A stretch of 6,259 nt of DNA from contig DATMXS010000074.1 in the NCBI GenBank assembly GCA_035561355.1, forward strand, positions 1-6,259, written 5' to 3'. The position numbers and the translations under genes were made by a program. The first letter of the stretch is position 1. Each line of letters opens with the position of its first letter. Positions 1 through 5,884 of this stretch are shown here, piece by piece. Under the pieces are notes generated by a model. That model searched no databases, was not told where the DNA came from, and saw only the letters and a list, made by a program, of their open reading frames with translations. Source of the DNA: DATMXS01 sp035561355 (GTDB lineage Bacteria > Acidobacteriota > Terriglobia > Bryobacterales > Bryobacteraceae).

Positions 1-175
1 CTACAACAGCGTTCAGAAACCACGGTTGATCCGGCACGTCGCGAGGCTCCGTTTCATACAGCGACGATACCCGCAAAACACGAATACCCGCCGGCCCGAG
101 CTGTGCGACGGCCTCTCGCAGCGACGCCTCGCGGTCGCCGAGGTTTGCGCCGAGCGATAGGAAAATGCGCTTCAA
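1..175 (-). CDS. folK: FolK (HPPK), N-terminal part, runs off the left edge
   Basis: This is 6-hydroxymethyl-7,8-dihydropterin pyrophosphokinase, which transfers pyrophosphate from ATP to the pterin in cytosolic folate synthesis. Only the first 58 residues are in the window. The family opening is clear: a first beta strand running into SLGANLGDR (residues 7-15), then SSLYETEP (38-45) and the pterin-pocket segment DQPWFLNAVV (49-58). Asn55 matches the conserved Asn of the E. coli enzyme's DQPDYLNAAV segment. The start is taken as TTG at 175-173, because it sits right before the conserved first strand and overlaps the ruvB stop codon (TTGA). I see no ATG or GTG start nearby. This arrangement implies translational coupling to ruvB. 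Full-length family members have about 160 residues, so roughly two thirds lie beyond position 1. Identity is firm; the exact start is less so. Confidence 0.9.
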   Translation of the reverse strand, partial: MKRIFLSLGANLGDREASLREAVAQLGPAGIRVLRVSSLYETEPRDVPDQPWFLNAVV

Positions 176-1200
176 AACAGGCTGTTCTGCGGTGTGTCGC
201 TCATGCGCCTGGCGACACGGAAGTGCTGGAACGCACGGTCCGTCGCCACGCGCCCGCGCGGCGTGCGGTCGATGAAGCCGAGCTGGATCAGGTACGGCTC
301 GTACGTTTCCTCGATGGTGGCCGGCTCCTCATCGATCGAGGCGGCAATCGTGTTCAGGCCCACGGGCCCGCCCGCGTACTTTTCAAGGATCGTTAGCATG
401 ATCTTCTGATCGATCTCGTCGAGCCCGTAGCGGTCCACTTCCAGCATGTCGAGCGCGGTGTGCGCGACGTGCTCGTCGATGTGCCCCTTGGCCCGCACCT
501 GCGCATAATCGCGAACCCGCCGCAAAAGCCGGTTAGCAATGCGCGGCGTCCCGCGGCTGCGGCGCGCGATTTCCTCGGCCCCCGCGTCCTCGATGGGCAC
601 CTCGATCAGTCTCGCCGAACGTTTCACGATCAGGGCCAACTCATCCCACGAATAGTGATTCAGCCGCAGGATCAGCCCAAAGCGTCCCCTGAGCGGCGGG
701 CTGAGCAGGCCTTGGCGTGTTGTCGCCCCGACCGCCGTGAATCGCGGAATCGGCAGCGAGTGGGTCCGCGCCCCTGGACCCGCTCCGATCAGGATGTCGA
801 TCCGGAAATCCTCGAGAGCCGAGTAAAGCATCTCCTCGATATCCGGCAGGAGCCGGTGAATTTCATCGATGAAGAACACCTGCCGCAACTGTACGTGGCT
901 CAGGATGCCGGTCAGGTCGAGCTTCTTCTGCAGAATCGGACCGGATGTCTGCTCAAAGGCCACACCGAGTTCGGCCGCAACAATCGATGCGAGCGTTGTC
1001 TTCCCCAGTCCCGGCGGGCCGTAGAGCAGCACGTGGTCCATCGCGTCGCCGCGCTGCCGCGCCGCCTCAATCGCGATTGCAAGGTTCTCCTTGAGCTTCT
1101 TCTGCCCCGTGAAATCCGAAAGCTGCTGCGGCCGCAACGTGGCCTCAAACTGGCGTTCCTCATCCTGCACCGAAGGCGAAGCAATCCCACGATCACGCAT
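172..1200 (-). CDS. ruvB: RuvB, Holliday-junction branch-migration ATPase
   Basis: RuvB is the hexameric AAA+ motor that, with RuvA, pumps DNA through Holliday junctions in recombination and repair. The 342-residue length is normal. Visible motifs in order are the RPQQLSDFTGQ opening (23-32), Walker A GPPGLGKTT (61-69), Walker B FFIDEIHRL (109-117), sensor 1 GATTR (158-162), the arginine-finger segment PPLRGRFG (168-175) and sensor 2 GTPRIANR (217-224). A C-terminal winged-helix domain covers about 258-337 and contains KYAGGPVGL and ETYEPYLIQLGFI. The ATG at 1200 gives the family N-terminus; the next upstream in-frame codons reach a stop at 1221-1219. A GGGGG run a few bases upstream may serve as a weak ribosome binding site. 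It lies downstream of ruvA, separated by an inverted-repeat element, and overlaps folK by 4 bp. All catalytic motifs look intact. Confidence 0.98.
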   Translation of the reverse strand: MRDRGIASPSVQDEERQFEATLRPQQLSDFTGQKKLKENLAIAIEAARQRGDAMDHVLLYGPPGLGKTTLASIVAAELGVAFEQTSGPILQKKLDLTGILSHVQLRQVFFIDEIHRLLPDIEEMLYSALEDFRIDILIGAGPGARTHSLPIPRFTAVGATTRQGLLSPPLRGRFGLILRLNHYSWDELALIVKRSARLIEVPIEDAGAEEIARRSRGTPRIANRLLRRVRDYAQVRAKGHIDEHVAHTALDMLEVDRYGLDEIDQKIMLTILEKYAGGPVGLNTIAASIDEEPATIEETYEPYLIQLGFIDRTPRGRVATDRAFQHFRVARRMSDTPQNSLF

Positions 1201-1217
1201 ACAGGCCCCCGCAAGGC

Positions 1218-1366
1218 TTCACCGCAGAGACGCAGAGACGCAGAGAAAATCTCAAGGAAGAGAAAAGCCGAGACCAGTGCAGAGTGCTAAAGCAGGGCCA
1301 TCCCTGCCCTCCTCCACTCGTGATTCTTATGTGCTTTTCTCTGCGTCTCTGCGTCTCTGCGGTGAA
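1218..1366. repeat. 149-bp palindromic element with 32-bp perfect inverted ends, between ruvA and ruvB
   Basis: The left arm (1218-1249) and right arm (1335-1366) are perfect reverse complements over 32 bp. Each arm contains three tandem copies of the 8-mer CGCAGAGA (1223-1246; complement TCTCTGCG at 1338-1361), flanked by an ACC/GGT edge and an A4/T4 inner edge. The 85-bp centre has a small hairpin, GCAGGG-CCAT-CCCTGC (1292-1307). The element fills nearly all of the 171-bp gap between the ruvA stop (1372) and the ruvB start (1200); without it the gap would be 22 bp. I see no transposase gene and no clear target-site duplication. From memory, CGCAGAGA-type inverted repeats are dispersed in many acidobacterial and metagenomic genomes and give spurious peptides with ETQRRRE or LRLCVSAV. 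In the ruvAB transcript it could form a very stable stem-loop. It may be a MITE-like or REP-like element; the mechanism is unknown. Confidence 0.9.
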
Positions 1367-1371
1367 AGCTC

Positions 1372-1974
1372 TCATCGGACTAGCTCCATCGATTTACGGA
1401 ATAGCGGCTCGAATTCCGCTGCTGCCCCTGCCGCCTTCGCTTTCCGCACCGCGGTGTCCGCCGCCGCAGGCGTGCAGCCCAGGTTGATCAGCGCCGAAAG
1501 CACGTCCTGCTCCAGGTTGTTCAGGCCGGACTTTGATCCTGGCGCTGCCGCCGCCGCTGCTTCGGAGGCGGTCTCGGGCAGCTTCTCCTTGAGTTCCAGG
1601 ATCATGCGCTCCGCCGTCTTCTTGCCTATTCCCGGCACGCGCACGAGGCGCTCCACCGAGCCCGAGCGAATCGCCGCCACCAGTTCACCCACGGCCAAAC
1701 CTGAAAGCACCGTGAGCGCCAGCTTCGGCCCGATTCCGCTCACCGAGATGAGCCGCTCGAACATCATCTTCTCATCGCGGCTGACGAATCCGAACAGCGC
1801 GATGGCGTCCTCCCGAACGTGCGTGTACACGCGGAGGCGCACTTCTACCCCCGCCTCGGGCAGCGCCGAGTACGTCGAAATCGGGATGGCGACGTCATAG
1901 CCGACGCCGCCGGCCTCCACCACGGCCTGGTTGGGATGCTTCTCCAGCAGTATGCCTCGCAGATGCGCGATCAC
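1372..1974 (-). CDS. ruvA: RuvA, Holliday-junction binding subunit
   Basis: RuvA binds the four-way junction as a tetramer and loads two RuvB hexamers on opposite arms. The 200-residue length is normal. Domain I (about 1-63) is an OB fold starting with IAHLRGILLEK and EAGGVGYDV (20-28). It carries the acidic pin Glu55-Asp56 in THVREDAIALFGF, at the same numbers as in E. coli. Domain II has two helix-hairpin-helix motifs, SVSGIGPKLAL (77-87) and RVPGIGKKTAER (112-123). A flexible Ala-rich linker (about 134-150) leads to the C-terminal RuvB-contacting domain III (about 151-200; LEQDVLSALINLGC). The start is GTG at 1974-1972, fixed by alignment to the family N-terminus and by an in-frame stop six codons or fewer upstream. 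It is the first gene of the ruvA-ruvB-folK minus-strand unit and diverges from rsmE. Confidence 0.98.
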   Translation of the reverse strand: MIAHLRGILLEKHPNQAVVEAGGVGYDVAIPISTYSALPEAGVEVRLRVYTHVREDAIALFGFVSRDEKMMFERLISVSGIGPKLALTVLSGLAVGELVAAIRSGSVERLVRVPGIGKKTAERMILELKEKLPETASEAAAAAAPGSKSGLNNLEQDVLSALINLGCTPAAADTAVRKAKAAGAAAEFEPLFRKSMELVR

Positions 1975-1992
1975 AGGGGTACATTATCCTAC
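1975..1992. promoter_or_regulatory. 18-bp divergent start region between ruvA and rsmE
   Basis: Only 18 bp separate the ruvA GTG from the rsmE ATG. On the minus strand there is a GATAAT hexamer (1988-1983), a 5/6 match to TATAAT, which would start transcription next to the ruvA GTG. On the plus strand a weaker TACATT (1980-1985) would start next to the rsmE ATG. I see no convincing -35 box for either at the usual spacing, and no strong ribosome binding site. If these -10 elements are real, both messages would be almost leaderless and the two polymerases would compete. This is inference from short motifs. Confidence 0.35.
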
Positions 1993-2715
1993 ATGGCCCG
2001 CCGTCGCTTCTTTATCGATGCCGTCCACAGTGGACGCGCCCTCCTGACCGGGGACGATGCAAAGCATCTCAGACAGGTCCTGCGGGCCGAAGAAGGGCAG
2101 CGTTACGAGCTCTGCGACAACGAATCCGTCTACCTCGGCGAAATCGACGGCCTCGGGCGTGAACAGGTAGCCTTCCGGATCCTCGAACGGCTGGATGACG
2201 AGGCCCTGCCGGTGCGCCTGCACTTGTATCTCGCGCTCATCAAGTTCGACCGCCTTGAATGGGCTGTTGAGAAAGCGACGGAGCTAGGGGTGGAGCGCAT
2301 TGTTCCCATAGAAACGGCTCGCAGCGAGAAAGGCCTGGAGCGCGCCGCCGCCAAGCGTGTCGAACGGTGGCGCAAAATAGCCCGCGAGAGCGCCCAACAG
2401 TCCCGTCGATCGCGCCTGCCGGACGTCACGGCTCCCATCAGCTTTCCTGATGCGCTCAAGGCCGAAGGCTTGCGGCTCTTCCTCGACGAGCAGCCCGGCG
2501 TAGAACCCCTACTCTCTGTGCTCCCCCCAGAGCGCCGCCCCTCAGACCTCGTTTGCCTTTTCGCCGGACCGGAGGGCGGCTGGACCGATTCGGAACGCGC
2601 GCAAGCCGCCGCCGCAGGCTGCACCTCGGCCGGCTTGGGTCGCCTGATTCTCCGCGCCGAAACCGCCGCCATTGCAGGACTAGCCATCGTCTCCGCCGGG
2701 TGGTCGGCCTCTTGA
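1993..2715 (+). CDS. rsmE: RsmE, 16S rRNA (uracil1498-N3)-methyltransferase
   Basis: RsmE is a dimeric SPOUT-family enzyme that methylates N3 of U1498 in helix 44 of 16S rRNA using S-adenosylmethionine. The protein has 240 residues, normal for the family. The N-terminal PUA-like domain (about 1-70) includes RRRFFIDA, DDAKHLRQVLR (21-31) and the ELCDNE turn. The SPOUT domain shows KATELGVERIVPI (94-106), RWRKIARESAQQSRR (125-139), the SAM-knot segment GPEGGWTDSE (192-201) and the signature LGRLILRAETAA (215-226). ATG 1993 is preferred because it opens with the family's arginine-rich start. An in-frame ATG at 1963 would add ten residues and overlap ruvA. A GGGG run at 1976-1979 is too far from the ATG to be a normal ribosome binding site. 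It diverges from ruvA, and its stop codon lies inside the putative -35 box of the next gene. Confidence 0.97.
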   Translation: MARRRFFIDAVHSGRALLTGDDAKHLRQVLRAEEGQRYELCDNESVYLGEIDGLGREQVAFRILERLDDEALPVRLHLYLALIKFDRLEWAVEKATELGVERIVPIETARSEKGLERAAAKRVERWRKIARESAQQSRRSRLPDVTAPISFPDALKAEGLRLFLDEQPGVEPLLSVLPPERRPSDLVCLFAGPEGGWTDSERAQAAAAGCTSAGLGRLILRAETAAIAGLAIVSAGWSAS

Positions 2716-2743
2716 CAGCAGGCGAACAAACGACGAATATAGT
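2712..2743 (+). promoter_or_regulatory. Putative promoter for the radical SAM gene
   Basis: A perfect TTGACA (2712-2717) overlaps the rsmE stop codon. It is followed by TATAGT (2738-2743), a 5/6 match to the sigma-70 -10 box. The spacer is 20 bp, longer than the preferred 17, so the promoter would be weak or need an activator. Transcription would start around 2750, essentially at the GTG start of the next gene (2747) or just inside it. This either implies a near-leaderless message or argues against this -10 assignment. The promoter is plausible because the gene has its own short 31-bp gap after rsmE. Confidence 0.4.
2724..2738 (+). promoter_or_regulatory. LexA-like direct repeat GAAC-N7-GAAT
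   Basis: GAAC (2724-2727) and GAAT (2735-2738) are separated by seven bases. This is one mismatch from GAAC-N7-GAAC, the complement of the GTTC-N7-GTTC operator described for alphaproteobacterial LexA. The site falls between the putative -35 and -10 boxes, where a repressor would block polymerase. The downstream gene belongs to a family related to a DNA-photoproduct repair enzyme, which fits DNA-damage control. A 15-bp match with one mismatch can arise by chance, and I do not know the LexA operator of this organism. Confidence 0.3.
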
Positions 2744-2746
2744 GGT

Positions 2747-3730
2747 GTGCTCTTCCCGGTTGAGCCCTTGCCGAAACTCGTCGGCATCGCCCGCCTCGCC
2801 GCCTCCGGCGAACTGCTCGAAGCGAAGCGTGTTGTCGAATATATTGATCTCCCCACCCGCCGTTTTCTGAATCGCACCACGCCGCGAATGCCGTTCCGCT
2901 GGACCATCAATCCTTATCGCGGCTGCGAGTTCGGCTGCAAGTACTGCTACGCGCGCTACACCCATGAGTTTATGGAGCTCACCCCAGAGGCGTTCGAAGA
3001 CCGCATCTACGCGAAACAGTTCTCCGCCCCGTGCTTCCGAGCCGAGCTTCGCCGCGTCCCTCCCCGCGACGCCATCGCAATCGGCACCGCCACCGATCCT
3101 TATCAGCCTGCGGAGCGCCGCTTCGGCCTGACGCGTGAGATTCTGCTCGTGTTCGCCGGCGAAAAGGGGCGCTATCTCTCGATCACAACTAAATCGGATC
3201 TCGTGCTGCGCGACGTTGAACTCCTCCGAGAGATCGCTCGCGGTAACCGTGTGCACGTGAACATCACGATCACCACGCTCGACGAGCCGCTCGCCCGCCT
3301 CCTGGAGCCCCGCGCTCCCCGGCCCACGCTCAGGCTCGATGTAGTGCGCGGGCTCTCGGCCGCCGGGATCGAGGTCGGCGTCTTTCCAAACCCCATCATG
3401 CCTTTCCTGACCGATTCCGAAGACAACCTTGATGCCGTTGCTGCTGCGGCGAAGGAGGCCGGTGCGACGTTCATAGGCGGCGGCACGCTGTTCCTGAAGC
3501 CATGCGCGCGCGACATCTTCCTGCCGTTCCTGGAACAGCACTTCCCGGCTGCGATCCCCCGTTATCACGAGTTGTTCGACGGCCGTGCTTTCCTGCGCGG
3601 CGCGTACGCCGAGGAGATCAAGCACCGCGTGCGAGCCGTACGCGCCCGTCACGGTCTTCGCGATTCGCCCATTGAGTACGCGCCGGAGTTTGACGAACCC
3701 GACCCGCAGGGCAGCCTGTTTGTGCTGTAA
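2747..3730 (+). CDS. SPL-family radical SAM protein (spore photoproduct lyase-like)
   Basis: This is a 327-residue radical SAM enzyme of the SplB/COG1533-like group. These proteins bind a 4Fe-4S cluster that cleaves S-adenosylmethionine to a 5'-deoxyadenosyl radical. The cluster motif CX3CX2C is C60-EFG-C64-KY-C67, followed by YARYTHEF as usual in the group. Other conserved segments are TINPYRG (53-59), IGTATDPYQPAERRFGLTR (112-130), the TTKSDLVLRD strand (147-156), NITITTLD (172-179) and FPNPIMPFLTDSEDN (213-227). True spore photoproduct lyase repairs UV-induced spore DNA lesions in Firmicutes. Relatives in non-sporulating bacteria, such as this one, have no settled substrate, so I do not assign repair activity. 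GTG 2747 gives the expected N-terminal leader (PKLVGIARLAASGELLEAK). A later ATG at residue 48 would leave only 12 residues before the cluster motif. NIPSNAP follows 8 bp downstream, probably in the same transcript. Confidence 0.9.
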   Translation: MLFPVEPLPKLVGIARLAASGELLEAKRVVEYIDLPTRRFLNRTTPRMPFRWTINPYRGCEFGCKYCYARYTHEFMELTPEAFEDRIYAKQFSAPCFRAELRRVPPRDAIAIGTATDPYQPAERRFGLTREILLVFAGEKGRYLSITTKSDLVLRDVELLREIARGNRVHVNITITTLDEPLARLLEPRAPRPTLRLDVVRGLSAAGIEVGVFPNPIMPFLTDSEDNLDAVAAAAKEAGATFIGGGTLFLKPCARDIFLPFLEQHFPAAIPRYHELFDGRAFLRGAYAEEIKHRVRAVRARHGLRDSPIEYAPEFDEPDPQGSLFVL

Positions 3731-3738
3731 TCCCTTTG

Positions 3739-4521
3739 ATGAACCGCCGCAATTTTGTAGCCTCCACAGCGGGCACCGGTCTCGTATCATCGGTCATGCC
3801 TGCCGCCGAAACGAAGAATGCCGTTATCGAGATGCGCTGGTTCCGCATGCGCAACATGCCGGCCAGCCAGGTGCAGCGCACGCAGGAGTTCCTGGGCAAA
3901 GAGTTCGTACCCGCCGCCCAGCGCGCCGGCGCGGGCACCATGGGCTTCTTCAGCATCGTCATCGGCGAAGACAGCCCCGCAATCCTGGCCGTGATCAGCT
4001 ATCCGTCCTTCGACGGGTACGGCGCCACAATAGAGAAGCTCGGGGCCGATAAGGAATTCCAGGCGGCGTTTGACGCCTACAACGGCTCGGCGAACCTGCC
4101 CTACGTTCGCATGGAGTCCTCGCTGCTCCGCGCCTTCAACTCGGTGCCCCAGATCGAGACGCCGCCGACCGAAGCCGGCAAAGCGCCGCGCGTTTTCGAG
4201 CTGCGGACGTACGAATCGAACACGATGAAGTCGCTGCGTACCAAGATCGCTATGTTCGATGGCGGCGAGGTGGATCTCTTCCGCAAGACCGGTCTTTTGC
4301 CCGTCTTCTTCGGCGAAACCATCGTCGGCCCGAAGATGCCGAACCTCACCTACATGGTGGCCTTCGATGACCTCGCTGCTCGCGAAAAGAACTGGCGCAC
4401 CTTCGCCACCAGCCCTGAGTGGAAGAAGCTGTCCTCGATGCCCGTGTACGCGGATGCCGATATCGTTTCGAACATCTCGAACTCGATCATGCGGCCGCTC
4501 GCGTTCTCGCAGATCAAGTAG
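3739..4521 (+). CDS. NIPSNAP-family protein with Tat-type signal
   Basis: This 260-residue protein has two tandem NIPSNAP-like (ferredoxin-like, dimeric alpha/beta barrel) halves. The first (about 29-133) runs from VIEMRWFRMRN through MGFFSIVIGE, ILAVISYPSFDGY and EFQAAFDAYN. The second (about 151-256) shows FELRTYES (153-160), LPVFFGETIVGP, LTYMVAFDDLAAREKNWRTF (203-222) and SPEWKKL (225-231), typical of the family. The N-terminus MNRRNFVAS has a twin arginine at 3-4, then a hydrophobic Ala/Ser/Gly-rich stretch to about residue 22. This suggests Tat export, though the hydrophobic core is modest. ATG 3739 is chosen over the adjacent TTG 3736 because it begins the twin-arginine segment. No good ribosome binding site is visible, so translation may be coupled to the radical SAM gene that ends 8 bp before. 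The biochemical role of bacterial NIPSNAP proteins is not established and I infer none. Confidence 0.85.
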   Translation: MNRRNFVASTAGTGLVSSVMPAAETKNAVIEMRWFRMRNMPASQVQRTQEFLGKEFVPAAQRAGAGTMGFFSIVIGEDSPAILAVISYPSFDGYGATIEKLGADKEFQAAFDAYNGSANLPYVRMESSLLRAFNSVPQIETPPTEAGKAPRVFELRTYESNTMKSLRTKIAMFDGGEVDLFRKTGLLPVFFGETIVGPKMPNLTYMVAFDDLAAREKNWRTFATSPEWKKLSSMPVYADADIVSNISNSIMRPLAFSQIK

Positions 4522-4628
4522 CAGCTCGGCGAGCGCCGGTGCCGGAGGGCGGCGGCCCGGGACGTCCGTCAGCGCTCCTGCGCTCGCAGTAGCTGTCTTC
4601 CGTCGCGCTACAATATCTCTCTTCAACT
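4522..4628. other. Intergenic 107 bp with a small hairpin and a -10-like box
   Basis: This GC-rich gap separates the NIPSNAP gene from the serine hydrolase gene. AGCGC (4571-4575) and GCGCT (4580-4584) form a perfect 5-bp stem with a TCCT loop. No T-tract follows, so it is at most a weak terminator. TACAAT (4609-4614) is a good -10 match 14 bp before the next ATG, but the sequence 17 bp upstream of it (GCAGTA) is a poor -35. No Shine-Dalgarno sequence is visible before ATG 4629. The hydrolase gene is therefore probably transcribed separately, but no element is conclusive. Confidence 0.35.
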
Positions 4629-5759
4629 ATGCCCTCCGCTTTTGTGCCACGGTCGCGCGCGCGATGTGCCGTCGTTGCGCTTGTCGCCCTTATGTTCTGC
4701 GCGCCCGCGACCGCGGCCGGGCAGAGCGCCACCCAGAATGCCGCAGCCGGCCTGCGTCCCGAAACAGCCGAAGCCATCCGCGGAGCCGTCAAGGAGCAAA
4801 TGGCGGCGCTGGGCATACCGGGCCTCTCGGTTGCGGTAGCGGACGACTTCTCGCTTGTCTTCTCCGAGGGGTTCGGCATGGCCGATCTCGAGCACTCGGT
4901 CCCGGCCACACGCGACACGGTCTACCGGCTGGCGTCGATTTCGAAGCCGATCACCGCGGTAGCTGCGCTGCAATTGGTGGAACGCGGCAGGCTCGATCTG
5001 GACGCGCCGGTTCGTACCTACGTGCCTGGGTTCCCAGAGAAGAAGTGGCCGGTGACCGTTCGCCATCTGTTGACGCACACAGCCGGCATACGGCATTACG
5101 GTTCGCCCGAAGAGGTCGGCAGCACGCGGCACTACTCGGACATCCTAGAGCCGCTTAAGATTTTCGAGAGCGACCCGCTTCTGTTCGAGCCGGGTACGAA
5201 ATTCTCCTACACGACTTACGGCTACAACTTATTGGGCGCGGCGGTGGAGAAGGCTGCCGGCATGCCGTTCATGGAGTACCTCAAGGAAAACGTTTTCGGA
5301 CCCGCGAAGATGGAAACGGCCCGGCAGGATGACGCCTGGGAGGTCGTCCCCCACCGTGCGCGTGGATACCGGATGGCTGCCGAGCGCCGGATTATGAATT
5401 GCGCCCTGGCCGACACGAGCAACAAGATCCCGGGCGGCGGGATGCTGGCCACGGCCGAGGACCTGGTGCGTTTCGCCATCGCAGTGGAGCGAGCAGCGCT
5501 ATTGAAACCCGAAACGGTCAAGGTGATGTTCACGCCCTATGAGCTTGCGGGCGGACGCAAATCGGCGTACGCGCTAGGCTGGACGGTGCAAGAACGCGCC
5601 GGCCGGACCTGGGTGTCACACGGCGGCGGCCAGCAGGGCACCGCGACCCTCCTGCTGACCATGCCGGAACGAGGCATCGCGATTGCCGTTACCGCAAATC
5701 TCGAAGGTGCCGACGTCACCAAGATCACGGACGCGATCACGAATATCCTGCTGCAATAA
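4629..5759 (+). CDS. Secreted LACTB-like beta-lactamase-fold serine hydrolase
   Basis: This 376-residue protein belongs to the class C beta-lactamase/penicillin-binding-protein superfamily. Residues 1-30 form a Sec signal peptide: an Arg-containing n-region, the hydrophobic AVVALVALMFCAPATAA, and an ATA or TAA cleavage site. The catalytic SxxK is S103-I-S-K106 within YRLASISKP. The second motif, normally YxN, reads Y194-T195-T196 in FSYTTYGYNLLG. The third motif is H331-G-G in SHGGGQQG, replacing KTG. The protein resembles mitochondrial LACTB in YVPGFPEKKW (131-140), HTAGIRHY (150-157), FESDPLLFEPG (179-189) and the Thr at the YxN position (LACTB has YST). LACTB is a serine protease, so a peptidase or esterase role is likelier than antibiotic resistance; the substrate is unknown. 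It appears monocistronic, with the tRNA promoter starting right after its stop. Family assignment is strong; the LACTB relationship is from remembered motifs. Confidence 0.92.
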   Translation: MPSAFVPRSRARCAVVALVALMFCAPATAAGQSATQNAAAGLRPETAEAIRGAVKEQMAALGIPGLSVAVADDFSLVFSEGFGMADLEHSVPATRDTVYRLASISKPITAVAALQLVERGRLDLDAPVRTYVPGFPEKKWPVTVRHLLTHTAGIRHYGSPEEVGSTRHYSDILEPLKIFESDPLLFEPGTKFSYTTYGYNLLGAAVEKAAGMPFMEYLKENVFGPAKMETARQDDAWEVVPHRARGYRMAAERRIMNCALADTSNKIPGGGMLATAEDLVRFAIAVERAALLKPETVKVMFTPYELAGGRKSAYALGWTVQERAGRTWVSHGGGQQGTATLLLTMPERGIAIAVTANLEGADVTKITDAITNILLQ

Positions 5760-5773
5760 ACCTTGACGATCTA

Positions 5774-5802
5774 TTGACCCACCCCACCCCGTGCGCTAGG
5801 AT
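5774..5802 (+). promoter_or_regulatory. Promoter of the initiator tRNA gene
   Basis: TTGACC (5774-5779) and TAGGAT (5797-5802) are separated by the optimal 17 bp. They match the sigma-70 consensus at 5/6 and 4/6 positions. The predicted start is about 5809, essentially the mature tRNA 5' end (5808). The primary transcript would therefore have almost no 5' leader for RNase P to remove. A second TTGACG (5763-5768) lies 11 bp upstream but has no matching -10 at good spacing. The promoter overlaps nothing and begins 15 bp after the hydrolase stop codon. Confidence 0.6.
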
Positions 5803-5807
5803 AAGAC

Positions 5808-5884
<77 letters not shown>

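Noticed and set aside
460..1290. Long plus-strand reading frame opposite ruvB
   Set aside because: It lies antisense to a fully conserved RuvB, has no recognisable domain and runs into the repeat; it is a high-GC shadow.
1218..1366. CRISPR-like array or tandem repeat locus
   Set aside because: The 8-mer copies are contiguous without spacers and the arms are inverted, not direct.
1193..1487. Small reading frames across the inverted repeat (peptides with ETQRRRE or LRLCVSAV)
   Set aside because: They are translations of the repeat arms themselves, a known source of spurious gene calls.
2456..3790. 444-codon minus-strand reading frame opposite rsmE and the radical SAM gene
   Set aside because: Both plus-strand genes carry clear family motifs over the same bases, and the antisense product is a low-complexity Arg/Gly-rich sequence without motifs.
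4470..4482. Second GAAC...GAAC direct repeat as a LexA site
   Set aside because: The spacing is 5, not 7, and it lies inside the NIPSNAP coding sequence, where it encodes SNISNS.
3787..4626. 279-codon minus-strand reading frame opposite the NIPSNAP gene
   Set aside because: It is rich in Arg, His, Glu and Ala, with no family pattern; the opposite strand has a coherent NIPSNAP protein.
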